Assembly: GCA_002389045.1 (NCBI GenBank)
Contig: DGNS01000005.1
Location: 400,924-464,923, forward strand
Origin: Thiotrichaceae bacterium UBA4486
GTDB lineage: Bacteria > Pseudomonadota > Gammaproteobacteria > Eutrophobiales > Eutrophobiaceae
Length of the DNA: 64,000 bases
Direction: 5' to 3'
A program made the translations under genes and the position numbers. This document shows, piece by piece, positions 56,435-63,359 of the stretch. Numbering within the stretch: the first letter of the stretch is position 1; every line of letters begins with the position of its first letter. The notes beneath the pieces are model-generated. The model was given only the letters and a program-made list of their open reading frames with translations, had not been told where the DNA came from and searched no databases.

Positions 56435-57123
56435 GATCGTCTTCCCGGATAGTCATCGGTTTTGACCGTTACGGCTTTATCCAGCCCTTTGGCAACGAGC
56501 CGTTCATAAATATGGCGCTCTGCGGACGCGCGATCACCGGTCTCTACGCGGACAATATCCAGTGTCGGATACATAGCGATTAATTGCATGGCGGATAATG
56601 TTTCATACGTATTGGGGTTGACAAAAATCGAATGGATTTGTTCGACAGAAAACGGGGTGCTGAACACCGGATAATTAAACACCACGCCGGGTTCGGCAAA
56701 CTGCATCATGGCGGCATCGCCCGCCGCGCACGCTGCATTGAACACGCGCGTGTCGAACACCAGCACGCCGGCATCATCCAGGTTCTCCCAGAGGCGTGCA
56801 CAGGTTATCGCATCAGACAGATCCTGTGAAACAAAATACACAGCAAGCTGTTGTTCAAGCCGGGCATGGGGATTGCTGTCTTCGAAAAGTCCGAGTGAAT
56901 CCCCGCGCAATCCCGCAGCAAGGCCACTGCTCATACCGCGAAACAACACCCCGCCTTCGGCATAGCCTAAACCCGTGAAGGCATAGTCTGCCGCTATCAG
57001 TCGCCGGATTGTCTCCGACCACCTGCCCTGCCCGACACAGGCTTGTGGAGATGCCGTTCGCGTATTGGACGCATAGGCGGTCATGGCCGGAAAGTGCTTG
57101 TTGTTGCGGATCTCGTTACTCAT
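56431..57123 (-). CDS. Hypothetical protein coupled to aldo/keto reductase
   Basis: A 230-residue soluble protein I do not recognise. The ATG at 57123 is preferred; an upstream TTG at 57141 would add residues read from the repeat block. Features: GLGYAEGGVLFRGMSSGLA near residue 55, a run of beta-alpha units (LVFDTRVFNAACAAGDAAMMQFAEPGVVFNYP) and a basic C-terminus. The opening (NEIRNNKHFPAMTAYASN) and the GLGYAEGGVLFRG pattern hint at ADP-ribosyl or NAD chemistry, but that is too weak to name. It overlaps the aldo/keto reductase by four bases. Confidence 0.6.
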   Translation of the reverse strand: MSNEIRNNKHFPAMTAYASNTRTASPQACVGQGRWSETIRRLIAADYAFTGLGYAEGGVLFRGMSSGLAAGLRGDSLGLFEDSNPHARLEQQLAVYFVSQDLSDAITCARLWENLDDAGVLVFDTRVFNAACAAGDAAMMQFAEPGVVFNYPVFSTPFSVEQIHSIFVNPNTYETLSAMQLIAMYPTLDIVRVETGDRASAERHIYERLVAKGLDKAVTVKTDDYPGRRS

Positions 57124-57128
57124 ATTGC

Positions 57129-57263
57129 AGTCTACAGTCAACAGACTACAGACTACAGACTACAGACTACAGACTACAGATTACAGTCTACAGACTACAA
57201 TTATCTGTTCACTGTTCACTGTTCACTGTCGTCTGTCGTCTGTCGTCTGTCATCTGTCATCTG
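57129..57263. repeat. Large composite heptamer block (ACAGACT, TTCACTG, TCGTCTG, TCATCTG)
   Basis: From left to right: ACAGACT/ACAGATT units (about six), then TTCACTG three times, TCGTCTG three times and TCATCTG twice, ending inside the last codon and stop of the S9 peptidase gene (57257). The ACAGACT units are the complement of the TGTAGTC-type array at 1456; TTCACTG is the complement of the ACAGTGA-type array at 48331. So the same units recur in different blocks. Confidence 0.92.
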
Positions 57264-59191
57264 TAAATAGTCACCGGCTCAATAACATCAGCAGGTTCAA
57301 AACCGAACACACTGGCGAAGAAATACAGCTCCGCTTCCAGCGCGCGTTTGATGTTATTTGCCTGGCGAAAGCCGTGCTGCTCGCCTTCGAAGGCGAGATA
57401 GGCCACGGGCAGACCTTTTTTACGTAATGCTTCCACCATCATTTCCGACTGGTTCGGCAGCACGATCCTGTCCTCAAGCCCCTGCAAAAAAATCACCGGG
57501 CAGGATAACCTGTCCACGGCATGTATCGGTGAACGTTCATGGTACAGATCCGCGCGTTCCGGCCAGGGGCCGATGAGCCCGTCCAGGTAACGGGATTCAA
57601 ACTTGTGCGTCTCGCGTGTCAGGGCTTCCAGATCACTGACACCGTAGCGGCTGGCACCGGCCTTGAACACGTCACGGAAGGTCAATGCCGCCAGCGTGGT
57701 AAAACCACCGGCGCTGGCTCCGCGGATGGCCAGGCGATTACGATCCACGCGACCCTGGTCGGCCAGGTACAACGCGGCATTGACACAATCGTCCACATCG
57801 ACGATGCCCCAGTTACCGTTCAGCCGCTGTCGATAAGCGCGGCCGAAACCGCTGCTGCCGCCATAGTTCACATCGAGCATGGCAATACCGCGGCTGGTGA
57901 AAAACTGGAACAACAGTTTCAGACTGTTGTGCGCCATGCCGGTCGGACCGCCGTGACTGCACACCAGCAGTGGCGGCAGTTCCCCCTCCGGGGCCTTGAA
58001 GCGCGGGTTTTTCGGTGGATAGTAAAACGCGTAGGCGGTGAGATTACTCTGCGTCGGGAATTCAATGAATTCACCCGCGGAAATATAATCATCCTCAATG
58101 GAAATCTCGCTGCACCGCTTCAGCACCGTCGTTGAACCGCTGTCCAGATCCAGCCGGACGATCTCGGGGAAGCGGTCCGGTGCGCCACCGATAAACACGA
58201 CCTTTTCGGCATCGGCCTGGACGGATTCGATGTCCGTGTACGGCAGTTTTATGGATTTCAACCGTGTGCTATCGGCATGAAGAATACCGAGATAGCTGTG
58301 GCCACGTTCCGTCCAGGTACAGACGATCTCGTTCTCGTTGCGAAATGCATAGGTGGATTCGCGGAACGACCACTGCGCAATACCGAACTCAGCCTCTTTC
58401 GCCAACAGGCATTCCACCTTGTCGTCCTGCACCCGGTACAGGTTCCACCAGCCGCTGCGATCGGAAACAAAATGCAAAATACCGGAGGGTGAATAACGCG
58501 GTAGTAACACCGAGACTTCCGCGCCGCCGGCCACGCGCCGGGCATCCTGCAAGCGGCCTCCGGCATCAATGTCGGCACACCACAATTCAGTCACATCCCA
58601 GGACATGTTCGGGTGCTGCCAGCTCAACCAGCACAACTGGCTGCCGTCCGGGCTGAGCCGCGGGTTGGAGTAAAAATCCGCGCCTTCAACGAGAATCTCG
58701 ATAGCAGTATTATCCGCATCGATACTGATCGCCGCCACGCAGTTTTTCGGCTCTTCGAAATCCGGGTGATGGTGTTCCATCACCGCAATCAAACGCGCAC
58801 GGGCTTCATCGAGCACGAAATCGGCGAAGCGGTAATCCTCACCCTGCGGCGTCAATGCGCGCGGCCTGCCACCGTCATCGATGCGATACAACCGCTGGTC
58901 GCTGAAGTTGGTCGTATAGAGAACATTGCCGTCCAGCAAATATGACCCGCCGCCGTATTCATGCACGCGGGTGCGGGCATTGATGTTTTCGGGCACGAGG
59001 TCCGCCACCTTGCCGTCCTTATCATGCCGCACCACCACGTAGCGGCCTTTTTCTTCGGGGCGCATTTCAATCCAGGCAATAGAACCGTTATCGACCTGGA
59101 CTTCGCCGAGGCCAATAGTACCGCCGGCGATCAGATCGGTGGTAACCGGTGATTCCCAGGCGCCGAAGGGGCGTATTTCTTTGTTTGACAT
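57257..59191 (-). CDS. S9 family peptidase (prolyl-oligopeptidase type)
   Basis: A 644-residue serine peptidase, without a signal peptide, so cytoplasmic. The start is the ATG at 59191 (MSNKEIRPFGAWESPVTTDLI); the open frame reaches further back but the extra part is unlike protein. An N-terminal beta-propeller (about 20-370) with repeated blades is followed by an alpha/beta hydrolase with the nucleophile in GASAGGFTT, aspartate in LEDRIV and histidine in EGEQHGF. The likely role is amino-acyl- or dipeptidyl-peptide cleavage. Its last codon and stop overlap the composite repeat block. Confidence 0.9.
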   Translation of the reverse strand: MSNKEIRPFGAWESPVTTDLIAGGTIGLGEVQVDNGSIAWIEMRPEEKGRYVVVRHDKDGKVADLVPENINARTRVHEYGGGSYLLDGNVLYTTNFSDQRLYRIDDGGRPRALTPQGEDYRFADFVLDEARARLIAVMEHHHPDFEEPKNCVAAISIDADNTAIEILVEGADFYSNPRLSPDGSQLCWLSWQHPNMSWDVTELWCADIDAGGRLQDARRVAGGAEVSVLLPRYSPSGILHFVSDRSGWWNLYRVQDDKVECLLAKEAEFGIAQWSFRESTYAFRNENEIVCTWTERGHSYLGILHADSTRLKSIKLPYTDIESVQADAEKVVFIGGAPDRFPEIVRLDLDSGSTTVLKRCSEISIEDDYISAGEFIEFPTQSNLTAYAFYYPPKNPRFKAPEGELPPLLVCSHGGPTGMAHNSLKLLFQFFTSRGIAMLDVNYGGSSGFGRAYRQRLNGNWGIVDVDDCVNAALYLADQGRVDRNRLAIRGASAGGFTTLAALTFRDVFKAGASRYGVSDLEALTRETHKFESRYLDGLIGPWPERADLYHERSPIHAVDRLSCPVIFLQGLEDRIVLPNQSEMMVEALRKKGLPVAYLAFEGEQHGFRQANNIKRALEAELYFFASVFGFEPADVIEPVTIYR

Positions 59192-59257
59192 TGGAAAATC
59201 TTTGCTTTTACATGGACGGATTCCATCGCAATGTAACATGTCTGCAAAGAGGCGCAA

Positions 59258-60220
59258 ATGACCACAGGATTTCTCTACGACCCGCAATTTCTCAAGCATG
59301 ACACCGGCCCGGGACATCCCGAATGCAGTGACCGGCTGACAGTCAGCATGGATCACCTGCAAAAGCTATCGTGGTACTCAGGCCTGCAGCAACTGCATCC
59401 GCGCCCTGCCGATCTCGACTGGATACGCCTGTTGCACGGCGATGATTACATCCGCCGCGCCGAAAGCACTTGCAAGAGCGGCAGCGCTTTCCTCGACTGC
59501 ATGGATGTCATGGTCAGCCGCGATTCCTATGATGTTGCCCTGCTGGCGGCCGGCGGCATGCTGGAACTTGCCGATCAACTCATGGCCGGAACGATCGACA
59601 ACGGCTTTGCCCTCATCCGCCCACCCGGCCATCATGCCGAACACGGCATGGCGCTGGGTTTTTGTTTATTCAACAACGTGGCGATCACCGCGCGCTACCT
59701 GCAGAAACAACATGGCCTCGACAAGATCCTGATCCTCGACTGGGACGTGCACCATGGCAACGGCACCCAGCATTTGTTTGAGGAAGATCCCGGCGTACTC
59801 TACATCAGCATACACCAGTATCCTTATTATCCCGGCACCGGCGCCTACAACGAAACCGGCATCGGCCGCGGTAAAAGTACGACCCTGAACTGTCCCATGG
59901 CCGCCGGTGCGGACGACAAGGATTACGAAAAAGCCTTCATGGAAACCATATTGCCGAAGATCGATGCATTCAAGCCGGATGCAATCATCATCTCGGCCGG
60001 ATTCGATGCGCACAGATTGGACCCGATGGCGCAAATCAATCTGAGCACGGAGTTCTTCGCCTGGATGACCACGCGGATAATGGAAAAGGCCGATGATTAC
60101 TGCCACGGCCGTATACTTTCAGCACTGGAAGGCGGCTACAACCTGCAGGCACTGCCGCTGTGCATCGGAGAACATCTTTCGGTGCTGTCCGGCAACCATA
60201 TCAAGACGGGTTATACGTAA
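59258..60220 (+). CDS. Histone-deacetylase family hydrolase
   Basis: A 320-residue zinc hydrolase of the arginase/deacetylase superfamily. Motifs in order: HPECSDRL near the start, PPGHHAEHGMALGFCLFNNVAI, LILDWDVHHGNGTQHLF with the two ligands aspartate and histidine, YYPGTG, and ISAGFDAHRLDP with the third ligand aspartate, then ALEGGYNLQAL. Bacterial relatives act on acetylated polyamines, acetoin-related substrates or lysine. It is divergent from the S9 peptidase with 66 bp between starts. Confidence 0.92.
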   Translation: MTTGFLYDPQFLKHDTGPGHPECSDRLTVSMDHLQKLSWYSGLQQLHPRPADLDWIRLLHGDDYIRRAESTCKSGSAFLDCMDVMVSRDSYDVALLAAGGMLELADQLMAGTIDNGFALIRPPGHHAEHGMALGFCLFNNVAITARYLQKQHGLDKILILDWDVHHGNGTQHLFEEDPGVLYISIHQYPYYPGTGAYNETGIGRGKSTTLNCPMAAGADDKDYEKAFMETILPKIDAFKPDAIIISAGFDAHRLDPMAQINLSTEFFAWMTTRIMEKADDYCHGRILSALEGGYNLQALPLCIGEHLSVLSGNHIKTGYT

Positions 60221-60233
60221 GGAATGCGGGCTA

Positions 60234-60500
60234 TCAAGCCCCGGATTTATTGCGGCCAGCGCCTGCAGACTTGTCCGCAGACAATTGTTGCAAGCGTTCG
60301 GCCAGCCACACTTTTATAATGGATTGACGAGTCACGCCCAGCCTGCTGGCTTCATTATCCAGGGAATTAAGCATCCAGACAGGGATATCAACATTGACCC
60401 GTTTCTGTTCCCGCGACACTCTCCTGGCTTTGGACAAATCCAGGTCAGCAAGGATGTCCTTTCCTTCATCGAATTTTTTATCGAATGTTTTAGCTTTCAT
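60234..60500 (-). CDS. CopG/BrnA-type antitoxin, apparently orphan
   Basis: An 88-residue ribbon-helix-helix protein of the kind found as antitoxin: charged N-terminus (MKAKTFDKKFDEGKDILADLDLSKARR), then KRVNVDIPVWMLNSLDNEASRLGVTRQSIIKVWLAERL. BrnA relatives pair with a BrnT RNase encoded just upstream. No toxin frame is intact here. The last codons of the degenerate integrase frame read PEVAIYES, which could be a remnant of a BrnT C-terminus; that is a guess. It overlaps that frame by 11 bp. Confidence 0.75.
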   Translation of the reverse strand: MKAKTFDKKFDEGKDILADLDLSKARRVSREQKRVNVDIPVWMLNSLDNEASRLGVTRQSIIKVWLAERLQQLSADKSAGAGRNKSGA

Positions 60501-61050
60501 AAATTGCTACTTCTGGTTTTTTGCTTCTCGGATCCGTTGATAATTTTCCGCCGGGGAACACAATATTGCCACTTCCATTCCCCGGCGGCATTCCGGTAAA
60601 TTCTTTGGAAAACCTTTCGTACTGGTAACCTTTTTCGCACCTGCAAGAGTCAGAGTCTCCCGGAACGGAGTCAGAGTCCACAACCTCCCTGGCAATTGTT
60701 TTATGGTCGTGTGTCAGGGAACGGGATGATTCCAGCCAGTAATCCCGGTCCATTTCAATTTCCACTATATCGGGAATATGTGGAAAAATATTACGTATAG
60801 CATTGACTACCTGCCGAAACTGCCAATCCGTTAACCGGCTGGATCGGCCGGCTCTTTCAAGGTAACGAGTTATGTCTTCCGGACCGATCCGATCCAGTGG
60901 CGTCTCGTGATGGGTTTTTAGAAAACGCTCGGCACGGAGCACATACCAACGGATAGCGCCGGGTTTAATATCCTGATTTAAAAGTGATTTTATATAAGTA
61001 TCCCGGAATCCTTCGGGCAGACGCTGATCGATTTGACGGGATTCATCCAT
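60490..61050 (-). pseudogene. Decayed integron integrase (IntI-type tyrosine recombinase)
   Basis: A 186-codon frame whose first part is the N-terminal region of environmental integron-type integrases: GFRDTYIKSLLNQDIKPGAI, RYLERAGRSSRLTDWQFRQVVNAI and DYWLESSRSLTHDHKTIARE. The catalytic core with its Arg, His-x-x-Arg and Tyr residues is missing: after residue about 120 the frame goes directly to a short patch, VFPGGKLSTDPRSKK, that resembles the C-terminal VFPAxxLSxDPRSG box of these enzymes, with another part of the box in a different frame (GMEVAILCSPAE). Internal deletion plus frameshifts explain this. It faces away from the cassette genes, as intI does. Confidence 0.8.
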
Positions 61051-61142
61051 GTGCTAACCTCCTTGTAAACTATCCATTTCACTCTATAGGGAAGTTGCAA
61101 TGATGTTACAGGAATTGACTCGATTCAACCCCGGAATATTTT

Positions 61143-61191
61143 CCACCATATCTGTGCTATGTGGATACAACATAGCACCCGTGATAGGTGG
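61143..61191. other. Long imperfect hairpin in the spacer before the first cassette
   Basis: GTGCTATGT (61154-61162) and ACATAGCAC (61170-61178) form nine pairs around a seven-base loop. The flanks CCACCATATC and GATAGGTGG extend the stem with a bulged base. It lies where attI and the cassette promoter would be. It could be a regulatory hairpin, an attI remnant or a LexA-type or other operator. Confidence 0.55.
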
Positions 61192-61208
61192 ATTCCACAT
61201 ATTCAACT

Positions 61209-61215
61209 GTTAGGC
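61209..61215 (+). other. Integron core site GTTAGGC at the first cassette junction
   Basis: GTTAGGC fits the GTTRRRY consensus of integron recombination sites exactly. It is 11 bases before the ATG of the first cassette gene, the normal place for the junction between attI and the first cassette. Confidence 0.75.
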
Positions 61216-61225
61216 ACATTATTAA

Positions 61226-62053
61226 ATGGCAACGCAATCAATTAACGTAAATATAAACCTTAATGGCCTGCGTGGAGAACTTCAAAGATCGCTACAGAAA
61301 GTCATTTGTCTTGTTGCTACTGGTCTTGAAGCGAAATCAGATATCGAGCCAAATGAAATTACATTGCCAGCTAATATAAAATCTACTTTTAGTGGGTTAG
61401 CACTAAACAAGCAAGAATTTCATGCCCAATATACAGAATGGGTTTTATCAAACGGCTTCAGGGACGCAATAGAAAGTGTTGGTTACTTTTTGGAATCTGC
61501 TCATAGAGTACTATCAATTTGGGAATTAATAGAAAAGCAAAATTCTGGTACAAGAATAACTGGCGATGATTGGAATAGAATATTTCGGGATGTAGGGAAC
61601 AAGTTTCATAGACTAGGGCTACCTGACAAATTGGAGTATATATCTAATTATCATGGCATAGACGTAAAAAAATCATTCAAAGAGCAGATATTAACCATTA
61701 ATGTCGCACGTAATTGCTTTGTGCATAGAAATGGGGTTGTAAGTGATAGAGATTTAAATGAAGACAATGTATTGAAAATCAAATGGTCGAGATTACACAC
61801 ATTCCTTCAAAACGAGGATGGGGAGCAAGATCTAATACCTGGCATACTGGTAGAAAAAGAAAGTACTGTATGTGTACGTTTTGATGAAAACGAAAAAGTC
61901 TTTTCTTTAAATGAATCATTATCTTTCACAGTTGATGAAATGTCAGAAATATTGTGGTGCTTATTCTTGTTTGGGAATGAATTGGTTACGAATATCAGTA
62001 AGTATGGTGAAGGGAAAGGGTTTGTGCAGCCCTCAGGGTCAGGTAGTGCCTAA
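61226..62053 (+). CDS. Cassette protein with HEPN-like RNase motif
   Basis: A 275-residue AT-rich gene, the first cassette. The product is mostly helical in the middle. At residues 161-170 it has ARNCFVHRNG, an R-x4-H pattern in the context typical of HEPN-fold RNases, followed by a strand-rich C-terminus ending in low-complexity GSGSGSA (as GKGFVQPSGSGSA). HEPN domains are common catalytic parts of toxins and defence proteins. No other domain is recognised. It is preceded by the core site and followed by an attC site that overlaps the stop by six bases. Confidence 0.6.
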   Translation: MATQSINVNINLNGLRGELQRSLQKVICLVATGLEAKSDIEPNEITLPANIKSTFSGLALNKQEFHAQYTEWVLSNGFRDAIESVGYFLESAHRVLSIWELIEKQNSGTRITGDDWNRIFRDVGNKFHRLGLPDKLEYISNYHGIDVKKSFKEQILTINVARNCFVHRNGVVSDRDLNEDNVLKIKWSRLHTFLQNEDGEQDLIPGILVEKESTVCVRFDENEKVFSLNESLSFTVDEMSEILWCLFLFGNELVTNISKYGEGKGFVQPSGSGSA

Positions 62054-62119
62054 CAAGGCGCTCGTTCGGACGCAAATTACGCTGCGCTTCATTTGCGCCG
62101 CTCAGCTTAAACGTTAAGG
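62048..62119 (+). other. attC recombination site of the first cassette
   Basis: GCCTAAC (62048-62054) at the left and GTTAAGG (62113-62119) at the right frame an imperfect dyad with GCAAAT/ATTTGC inside and AAGGCGCTCGTTCGGACGC next to the left end, the layout of an attC site. The right core differs from GTTRRRY by its last base. It can fold into the extruded hairpin recognised by IntI. Confidence 0.75.
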
Positions 62120-62142
62120 GATATAAAAAAGGAATATGGGAG

Positions 62143-62724
62143 ATGAAAGTAAACCTGAGAAGAATAAATGGTCCATGGAATGGCGGCTTCACTCTAGATA
62201 AACATACATTGCGTAGTGTCTATACTGGTGATAATGAGTATGGGCATCCTATATTTGATACAACAAGAACGGAAATTGGAGAGTGTCTATATCAGCTTAA
62301 GTACAAGCATGATTACAGCCAAGTGCCAGTTATTGCTAATGAATTGTCGGCAGCAGCATCCTCAGCGTTTGGCTTTATTTCGTTTGTGTCACCAATTCCA
62401 CCATCGCAACATCGAGCAAGGCAACCAGTCGTTGAGATCGCTAGGCAAGTTGCAGCGAATTTGGAGATACCTTGTATCGAGAATATGCTTCTGAAAAAGG
62501 CCCATACTGAACAAATGAAGAACATCGGAAGCAGAGAGGATAAAGTCAAGGCGCTTTGCGATAAGCTGTATTTTGATGATGTTCTGGCTGACGGTCCGTA
62601 TGACGCGTTAATAATTGATGATTTGTATGACACAGGCGCCACAGTAGAGGCCGCTACCACTGTGCTTAGAGGCTATCCTAAAATCAGAAACATATATATT
62701 GCCACCATTACGAGAAAGCACTGA
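62143..62724 (+). CDS. ComF-like phosphoribosyltransferase, cassette-borne
   Basis: A 193-residue type I phosphoribosyltransferase. The PRPP-binding loop is DALIIDDLYDTGATVEAA (about 154-171). A lysine-rich LKYKHDY (52-58), PIPPSQHRAR (85-93) and LLKKAHTEQMKNIGSREDK (116-134) match the way ComF-family proteins arrange their motifs (LKY; PxPxxxxR; RxxTxxQ). It ends in TGATG, sharing one base with the following SLOG gene, so the two are translated together. AAGGA lies nine bases before its ATG. It begins just after the attC site, so it is in the second cassette. Confidence 0.8.
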   Translation: MKVNLRRINGPWNGGFTLDKHTLRSVYTGDNEYGHPIFDTTRTEIGECLYQLKYKHDYSQVPVIANELSAAASSAFGFISFVSPIPPSQHRARQPVVEIARQVAANLEIPCIENMLLKKAHTEQMKNIGSREDKVKALCDKLYFDDVLADGPYDALIIDDLYDTGATVEAATTVLRGYPKIRNIYIATITRKH

Positions 62725-63281
62725 TGACAAAAGTATTTATCTCCGGCTCTATGCGAATAAAGCATCTAGATAAGAATGTTCTAGAACGCATAAATAACAT
62801 TATAGACAATCACTATAAGGTGATTGTTGGTGATGCGGATGGTGTGGATTCCTCAGTTCAAGAATACCTAAAACAAAAAGGCGTAAAATCTGTCCTCGTC
62901 TACTGTACTGGTAATCAACCTAGAAATAACGTAGGGAAGTGGGAGACTAAATGCATTTCTACAATGAGCAAACCAGGAACAAGGGCATATTTTACGGCAA
63001 AAGACCTGGAGATGGCCTCAGATTGCGATTATGGACTAATGGTGTGGGATTCAAAAAGTACCGGGACATTGAGTAATGCGCTTGAGCTTTTGAACAGACA
63101 TAAAAAGTCTCTAGTATATGTAAATAAAGCAAAAGAGTTTTTAAGTATCTCTGATGTCGGAGACCTGAAAAAGTTGCTTGAATATATGTCGCCTTCATCG
63201 CTAAATAAAGCCGAAGATAAATTACATATCACAAAGAAGATTGAGGCGCTCAGTAATCAACAAACTCAACTATTCGCTTAA
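62724..63281 (+). CDS. SLOG-fold protein paired with the phosphoribosyltransferase
   Basis: A 185-residue protein with a Rossmann-like SLOG fold: VFISGSMRIKHLDKNVLERI at the N-terminus, then VIVGDADGVDSSVQEYL near residue 38, where the GDADGVD loop is the hallmark of the nucleotide-binding pocket, and LVYCTGN in the next strand. Members include DprA and LOG (cytokinin-activating) proteins, and SLOG proteins are proposed to sense or make nucleotide signals in conflict systems. It overlaps the phosphoribosyltransferase by one base. No effector gene (nuclease, membrane pore) is fused to it. AT-rich like its neighbours. Confidence 0.75.
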   Translation: MTKVFISGSMRIKHLDKNVLERINNIIDNHYKVIVGDADGVDSSVQEYLKQKGVKSVLVYCTGNQPRNNVGKWETKCISTMSKPGTRAYFTAKDLEMASDCDYGLMVWDSKSTGTLSNALELLNRHKKSLVYVNKAKEFLSISDVGDLKKLLEYMSPSSLNKAEDKLHITKKIEALSNQQTQLFA

Positions 63282-63324
63282 CAAAAGGGTCAACAGGATG
63301 CTCCTATCGTCGCACCTGTTACCC
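63276..63324 (+). other. Inverted repeat after the SLOG gene, possible degenerate attC
   Basis: GCTTAAC at the gene end is like an attC left core; GGGTCAACAGG (63287-63297) and CCTGTTACCC (63315-63324) pair with one bulged C, as in attC hairpins. No right core GTTRRRY follows, so it may equally be a terminator. Confidence 0.35.
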
Positions 63325-63359
63325 AAATGTAGAGAAAAGAAGAAGTCAGAGGAATAATC

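Larger units (their letters stand above)
60490..62119 (+). mobile_element. Remnant of a chromosomal integron with first cassette
   Basis: A degenerate integrase gene on the minus strand, a short divergent spacer with a hairpin, a GTTAGGC core site and an AT-rich cassette gene ending in an attC site together form the standard layout of an integron. The GC content drops on crossing about 61.1 kb. With no active integrase in the window, the cassettes are probably frozen unless a recombinase acts from elsewhere. Confidence 0.75.

Noticed and set aside
57009..57427. Plus-strand open frames rich in periodic YRLQTTD-like peptide
   Set aside because: They are translations of the heptamer block and run opposite to real genes; three overlapping frames give similar peptides, as expected of repeats.
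57257..59362. Extended 701-codon form of the S9 peptidase
   Set aside because: The extra 57 residues overlap the histone-deacetylase start region on the other strand and are unlike protein; the ATG at 59191 gives a typical N-terminus.
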